A stretch of 42,174 bases of DNA, from NCBI GenBank assembly GCA_018303115.1, contig JAGVYT010000044.1:1-42174 (forward strand), read 5' to 3'. Positions within the stretch are counted from its first letter, which is position 1. Each line of letters starts with the position of its first letter. The stretch is from Candidatus Woesearchaeota archaeon (lineage in GTDB: Archaea > Nanobdellota > Nanobdellia > Woesearchaeales > UBA10216). Position numbers and translations under genes: made by a program. This document shows, piece by piece, positions 38,947-42,174 of the stretch. The notes under the pieces are model-generated. The model was not told where the DNA came from and searched no databases. It was given only the letters and a program-made list of their open reading frames with translations.

Positions 38947-39114
38947 GGCATTGCCCCGAATCCTGTTCGTGTAGCTACTGAATACCATCAAACCTGTTCT
39001 CCAAAACTTCTATGAGCACTCTATGGCTCACATACGGCAGAGCAGGAGGGAGGAAGTAAAAAGGAAGGGGTAAACATGCGAGAAAGCAGTTTTGATGCTT
39101 AACTTGACATTACC
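38947..39114. repeat. Family A element, copy A8b (hairpin-less homologue of A2)
   Basis: Shares GAATCCTGTTCGTGTAGCTA, AACCTGTT.TCCAAAACTTCTATGA and ACATACGGCAGAGCAGG with A2, but the roughly 51-nt central hairpin of A2 is absent, leaving the left six bases of its stem (GCTCAC). Right end GACATTACCC reads inward as GGGTAATGTCAAGTTAAG, as in A1 and A4b. Confidence 0.65.
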
Positions 39115-39198
39115 CTGCCCAATAACCAACTAAAGCTTGCAGTTGTAATGTTTGTTTCTTGCGCAAACTATATAAAAACAGCAGAGAGCCTGAAGCAT

Positions 39199-39756
39199 AT
39201 GATACTGGGCCTCACAGGAACCAACGCCTCTGGAAAGAGCACGGTTGCAAAATATTTTGTAAAGAAAGGATTTGCATATTATTCGCTTTCTGACGAATTA
39301 AGAGCGCTTCTTAAGAAAAGGAAAATTCCTGCTACAAGGGAGAATCTGATAGAAGCAGGAAAACACTACAGGGAGAGGTATGGAAATGGTTATTTAGCCG
39401 CTGTTGTTGCCAAAAAAATCGGGAAAAAAAAAGCGGTAGTTGACAGCATCAGAAACCTTGGAGAGGTTGCTGAATTAAGAAAAATTAAAGGCTTTATTCT
39501 GATAGCAGTTGATGCGCCTGTCAAAATGCGCTTTGAACGCGCCAGAAAAAGGATGAGCAGGCGCGACCAGAAAACTTTTTTTGAATTTACAGCGAAAGAG
39601 AAGGAAGAGCTTCACGGGAAAGGCGCAGGGCAGCAGATTGCGGCGTGCATGAAAAAAGCGGACTTTAAGATAAACAACAACTTGAGCTTAGGAAATCTTT
39701 ATAAAAAAATGGAGGCTACGCTGAGGAAAATTGGCAAGAAAGCCAATCATGCTTGA
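39199..39756 (+). CDS. P-loop NMP kinase-like protein (dephospho-CoA kinase-like fold)
   Basis: 185 residues with the start chosen here. Walker A GTNASGKST at the N-terminus, FAYYSLSDELRALLKKR, a VVDSIRNLGEV strand and RFERARKRMSRRDQ lid match a P-loop kinase family related to dephospho-CoA kinase and to the kinase domain fused to dCMP deaminase in some bacteria. Location before dcd favours a (deoxy)nucleotide role; CoA synthesis is the alternative. CTATATAAAA at 39167-39176 is 23-32 nt before ATG 39199, so the open frame upstream to 39148 is not used. Confidence 0.7.
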   Translation: MILGLTGTNASGKSTVAKYFVKKGFAYYSLSDELRALLKKRKIPATRENLIEAGKHYRERYGNGYLAAVVAKKIGKKKAVVDSIRNLGEVAELRKIKGFILIAVDAPVKMRFERARKRMSRRDQKTFFEFTAKEKEELHGKGAGQQIAACMKKADFKINNNLSLGNLYKKMEATLRKIGKKANHA

Positions 39757-39778
39757 GCACATTCAGCACAAGGGAAAA

Positions 39779-40345
39779 ATGATTCTCAGCGATAAGAGCA
39801 TAAGAGAGGAAATTGCGAAAGGCAGCATAGTCATCACGCCTTACCACCCTGACTGCGTGCAGCCTTCCAGCATAGACGTGCATCTGGGCAACAGGTTTCT
39901 TATTTTCAACAGGGTGCAGCACGCAGTCATAAACCTGAAAGAAAAGCAGGATGGCCTGATGAAAATGGTTGAAGTGAAAGAAAACGAGCCGTTCATACTC
40001 CACCCTGGCGAGTTCGTTCTCGGAAGCACAGTGGAAAGCGTGAAGATGCCCCTTGACATTGCCGGAAGGATAGAGGGAAAAAGCTCGCTAGGAAGGCTCG
40101 GGCTGCTTATCCACTCAACCGCAGGATACATAGATGCCGGGTGGAAGGGAAGCCTCACACTGGAGCTAAGCAACGTCTCCCCCCTGCCTATAACCCTCTA
40201 TCCGAACATGAAGATAGGGCAGATTTCCTTCCAGAGAATGACCACGCAGGTTGAAAACCCTTACGGCTCAAAAAAGCTGGGAAGCAAATACCAGGGCCAG
40301 GAAGGGCCAGGGGAAAGCAAGTTTTACCAGAACTTTCACACTTGA
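39779..40345 (+). CDS. dcd: dCTP deaminase (possibly bifunctional DCD/DUT)
   Basis: Turns dCTP into dUTP, supplying dUMP for the thymidylate synthase. 188 residues from MILSDKSIREEI, the usual family start. GKSSLGRLGLLIHSTAGYIDAGWKG and LTLELSN contain the substrate loop and catalytic Glu; the TAGxIDAG form is that of archaeal bifunctional enzymes that also hydrolyse dUTP. An ATG at 39749, overlapping the kinase stop, is an alternative start. Operon with the kinase; the next gene overlaps its stop as TGATG. Confidence 0.9.
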   Translation: MILSDKSIREEIAKGSIVITPYHPDCVQPSSIDVHLGNRFLIFNRVQHAVINLKEKQDGLMKMVEVKENEPFILHPGEFVLGSTVESVKMPLDIAGRIEGKSSLGRLGLLIHSTAGYIDAGWKGSLTLELSNVSPLPITLYPNMKIGQISFQRMTTQVENPYGSKKLGSKYQGQEGPGESKFYQNFHT

Positions 40346-40869
40346 TGAACTTACTTCAAAGATTAACGGATGGAAGAAGCAGTGCAATTAAAACAGTAGA
40401 TGAACTTGTTAAAAGGCTAGTTGAAGAGAACTGGGAAAGTGCTAAGTTCTTGATGGATAAAAAGTCTTGTAGGCCTTTGCTTAGGTGGGATGGTCTGAAA
40501 AAGAGAAGACTTATGTTTGCTGTGGAAGTCGCGTTTACTGTAGAACATTCTAGCGGCGAGCAAATGCAAGTCCGTTATAACAGGGGCTTTGGCTACTTGG
40601 AAAGTGAAAATGCGTATGCTATCGTTCATAACCTTACGGACATGAACTCAGAGGAATGGGGCGGGTTATTTTATGCTCAATCAATTCTGGCCTTCTACGA
40701 ATTTGTAAATCAAGTTATGAGCAAAAAAGCTCAAGCGCTGCAAGCCTATGTTTTTATTGCCCGTGAACATGTACTGAATGCTGCAGAAAAAATCTCAGAC
40801 GCAAAAAGAATATGCCAACAATGCCAAGATAGAGGTTTTTACATACCACTAAACCAGCCCTTTAGCTAA
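40345..40869 (+). CDS. Hypothetical protein downstream of dcd
   Basis: 174 residues, unrecognised. Alpha/beta, with an FAVEVAFTVEHSSGEQMQVRYNRGFG hairpin region and a helical C-terminal half ending in CQQCQDRGFYIPL; the CxxC is single, so a full zinc ribbon is not formed. Its ATG overlaps the dcd stop, so it is translated from the kinase-dcd mRNA. Its 3' end overlaps the convergent helical-protein gene by 4 nt. Confidence 0.55.
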   Translation: MNLLQRLTDGRSSAIKTVDELVKRLVEENWESAKFLMDKKSCRPLLRWDGLKKRRLMFAVEVAFTVEHSSGEQMQVRYNRGFGYLESENAYAIVHNLTDMNSEEWGGLFYAQSILAFYEFVNQVMSKKAQALQAYVFIAREHVLNAAEKISDAKRICQQCQDRGFYIPLNQPFS

Positions 40870-41648
40870 AAATCACTTCCCTGCCTCGCATTCGCCAATT
40901 TTATGCACGAGTATAACAGCACTGCGCACGTAACCATTTTCATGTTTGCCTTGTATGCAGTCTCTACGCCCTGCTTTATTGTTCGCAGCTTTTGCCGTAT
41001 TTCTTCAGCTTCTGCAAGGCTTTCTGCAGGGATTCTGCACGTTATCTGGGCGAAATCTGCCTTCCCCAGCTCTTCCTCAAGCGTTACATGGAAGAAGTAT
41101 CCTTTGGACATGCTCTCTTCAAGGGAGTTCATTATGCTTGTGTGCGCCTCATAGATTATATCGATGTGCCTGAAATAGAAGTCCTTGTTTCGCAGTATCT
41201 TCTCAAAAAAGCCGCTCAATGCAGCGTTTGCTTTCTTTTTTTCTTCAGCGGTTTTAAGTGCGGGGATAGAATTAAGCAGTGGCGCTGAGTCGTTAATGAG
41301 CTGCGCTTGCATGGAGAGTATTTCCTTAAGGTATCTTATGTTGTTTGCCAGCGGCTCGGGAACCTGTTTCAGCATCTGGAGCGTCCTGAGAATGTTGATA
41401 GGCTCGTGAAGGCTGTCCTTTCTCAGCAGTATGCTGCTTAGCTGCTCGAGTGCAGGATTGGCTGCCTCAAGCGCCTGTTCTGCAGCTTCTATGTCCTGCT
41501 CAGATATGAGGCAGCTTGACAGGTATTCGTATATGCTTGTTGGGGAAACCGGAAGGTTCATTTTTGCCCTTATTTCCCTTACGAATTCTATGCTTTCTAT
41601 ATCTGCAAGCCGCATGTTCAGGTCTGAAAGCCTGTGCACGTAAAGCAT
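40866..41648 (-). CDS. Hypothetical all-helical protein
   Basis: 260 residues, predicted almost wholly helical with coiled-coil-like segments (DIEAAEQALEAANPALEQLSSIL, ESLAEAEEIRQKLRTIKQGVETAYKANMK). One hydrophobic stretch (MVTCAVLLYSCIKLA) near the C-terminus might be a membrane segment or a buried helix. It follows the zinc-ribbon gene by 11 nt, so the two are probably one operon. No family recognised. Confidence 0.6.
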   Translation of the reverse strand: MLYVHRLSDLNMRLADIESIEFVREIRAKMNLPVSPTSIYEYLSSCLISEQDIEAAEQALEAANPALEQLSSILLRKDSLHEPINILRTLQMLKQVPEPLANNIRYLKEILSMQAQLINDSAPLLNSIPALKTAEEKKKANAALSGFFEKILRNKDFYFRHIDIIYEAHTSIMNSLEESMSKGYFFHVTLEEELGKADFAQITCRIPAESLAEAEEIRQKLRTIKQGVETAYKANMKMVTCAVLLYSCIKLANARQGSDF

Positions 41649-41659
41649 CTTAGGCTCTT

Positions 41660-41947
41660 TTAGGGCAGCAGGCTATTTCGCATCCTCAACTCGTCTTTCC
41701 TGCCGCAGTATGGGCATCTCAGATTGTATGAAACCCCTGCCTTATCCATATCTGCCTTGAACTTGTAGTTGCAGTGAAGGCAAACAAGGGCTTCCTTTTG
41801 CATGGCTTTTTGCTGCTGTTCCTTTGCTTGGGAAGCCTTGGACTCTGCAGCTTTTACTGCCGGGACGCTCTTTACTGATGAAGCCCCTGTTTCAAACGGT
41901 GTTGCAATCGTGCATTGATCACACTTCCTTGTTTTAGAAAGCTGCAT
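41660..41947 (-). CDS. Zinc-ribbon protein
   Basis: 95 residues with three CxxC pairs: C9/C12 (KCDQC), VCLHC and RCPYC, separated by a 40-residue Ala/Lys/Gln-rich linker. The C-terminal two pairs make a classic zinc ribbon; the N-terminal pair may bind a second zinc with a partner. GGAGG eight nt before the ATG at 41947 fixes the start; an upstream in-frame Met at 41971 precedes the ribosome site. Unusually for this window it has a leadered mRNA. Function unknown. Confidence 0.65.
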   Translation of the reverse strand: MQLSKTRKCDQCTIATPFETGASSVKSVPAVKAAESKASQAKEQQQKAMQKEALVCLHCNYKFKADMDKAGVSYNLRCPYCGRKDELRMRNSLLP

Positions 41948-42088
41948 AGCTACGCCTCCTTCGCAAATCAAAAATATATTAATATACCTATTTGTATACT
42001 AATATATAAATTTATTCTTTTACTTATTTTTCAGACAAAACATAATTTAAAACATAATTTAAGAAAGATATGCAGAGTTATATTTGTG

Positions 42089-42174
42089 TCATTTCCTAGG
42101 CTTCTTCCAGTTGTAAGAACGCAGTCTCTTTGACTTGCCGTAGCCGCAACTGCTGCACGCCCTTTTAGAGAAAT
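42089..42174 (-). CDS. rpl37e: Ribosomal protein L37e, C-terminal part (cut by window end)
   Basis: The last 27 codons on the minus strand read FSKRACSSCGYGKSKRLRSY then NWKKPRK and a TGA. CxxCGxGKSKRxRxYNW is the C-terminal zinc ligand pair and tail of archaeal L37e, a large-subunit zinc-finger protein. The N-terminal half lies beyond the window. Confidence 0.85.
   Translation of the reverse strand, partial: FSKRACSSCGYGKSKRLRSYNWKKPRK

Noticed and set aside
38795-39114. Family A as remnants of a protein-coding transposon
   Set aside because: No frame in any copy encodes recognisable transposase sequence; only non-coding palindromes are present.

Overview
The window comes from an archaeal genome. 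It carries ribosomal proteins S24e, S27ae and L37e, RNA polymerase subunit Rpo7, Spt4, prefoldin alpha, FtsY, a type II methionine aminopeptidase and Taw1 (wyosine synthesis). TATA boxes typically lie 22-31 nt upstream of start codons, so most mRNAs look leaderless. Small genes, many short unrecognised proteins, a PGF-pre-PGF surface protein and a two-domain ThyX point to a DPANN lineage (Woesearchaeota/Pacearchaeota-like). That placement is inference.

Layout. 1-3.7 kb: stem-loop array, MNT-HEPN nucleotidyltransferase, HELGH metallopeptidase, HAD phosphatase and a stub of an S-layer gene. 3.7-10.7 kb: central carbon and redox block (msrA; eno-gpmA; PfkB sugar kinase-D-lactate-type dehydrogenase; convergent ppsA). 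10.8-15.9 kb: papain/transglutaminase-like protein, K+-independent H+-pyrophosphatase, a truncated Hel308-like helicase, small membrane proteins. 15.9-18.6 kb: pfdA-ftsY and prs. 18.6-20.6 kb: a decaying accessory patch with a second stem-loop array, a broken Doc toxin and wHTH regulators. 20.8-23.4 kb: a histidine-themed cluster (tRNA-His with encoded G-1, a divergent HisG-like protein, hisS). 23.5-26.2 kb: map and the conserved information-processing run PIN-rpo7-spt4-rps24e-rps27ae. 26.3-28.5 kb: nuclease-like protein and taw1. 28.6-33.1 kb: a 1475-aa Cys-rich surface protein. 33.2-34.9 kb: hypothetical protein and vapBC. 34.9-40.9 kb: thymidylate/nucleotide block (tmk-thyX-like), SAM hydrolase, ZIP transporter, NMP kinase-like protein and dcd. 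40.9-42.2 kb: helical protein, zinc-ribbon protein and the 3' end of rpl37e.

The most unusual content is intergenic. Two dispersed families of nested palindromes occupy most of the longer gaps. Family A has about ten copies of 85-190 bp. Their ends start with GG and are inverted repeats near AAAGTCAA or GTTGAAA, and they enclose a pyrimidine-arm/purine-arm hairpin whose sequence differs between copies while its pairing is kept. Two loci have 8-9 bp flanking direct repeats that look like target-site duplications. Family B has three loci, each an array of small hairpins built on CAGAA/TTCTG; two loci share a 37-nt identical block in opposite orientation. No transposase is present, so if mobile these are non-autonomous. 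They are the best candidate here for something undescribed.

Functionally the genes suggest a small fermentative or partly dependent cell. It has lower glycolysis/gluconeogenesis (enolase, phosphoglycerate mutase, PEP synthase), a D-lactate-type redox sink, pyrophosphate-driven proton pumping, its own dTMP synthesis and phosphorylation, and a large decorated cell surface.
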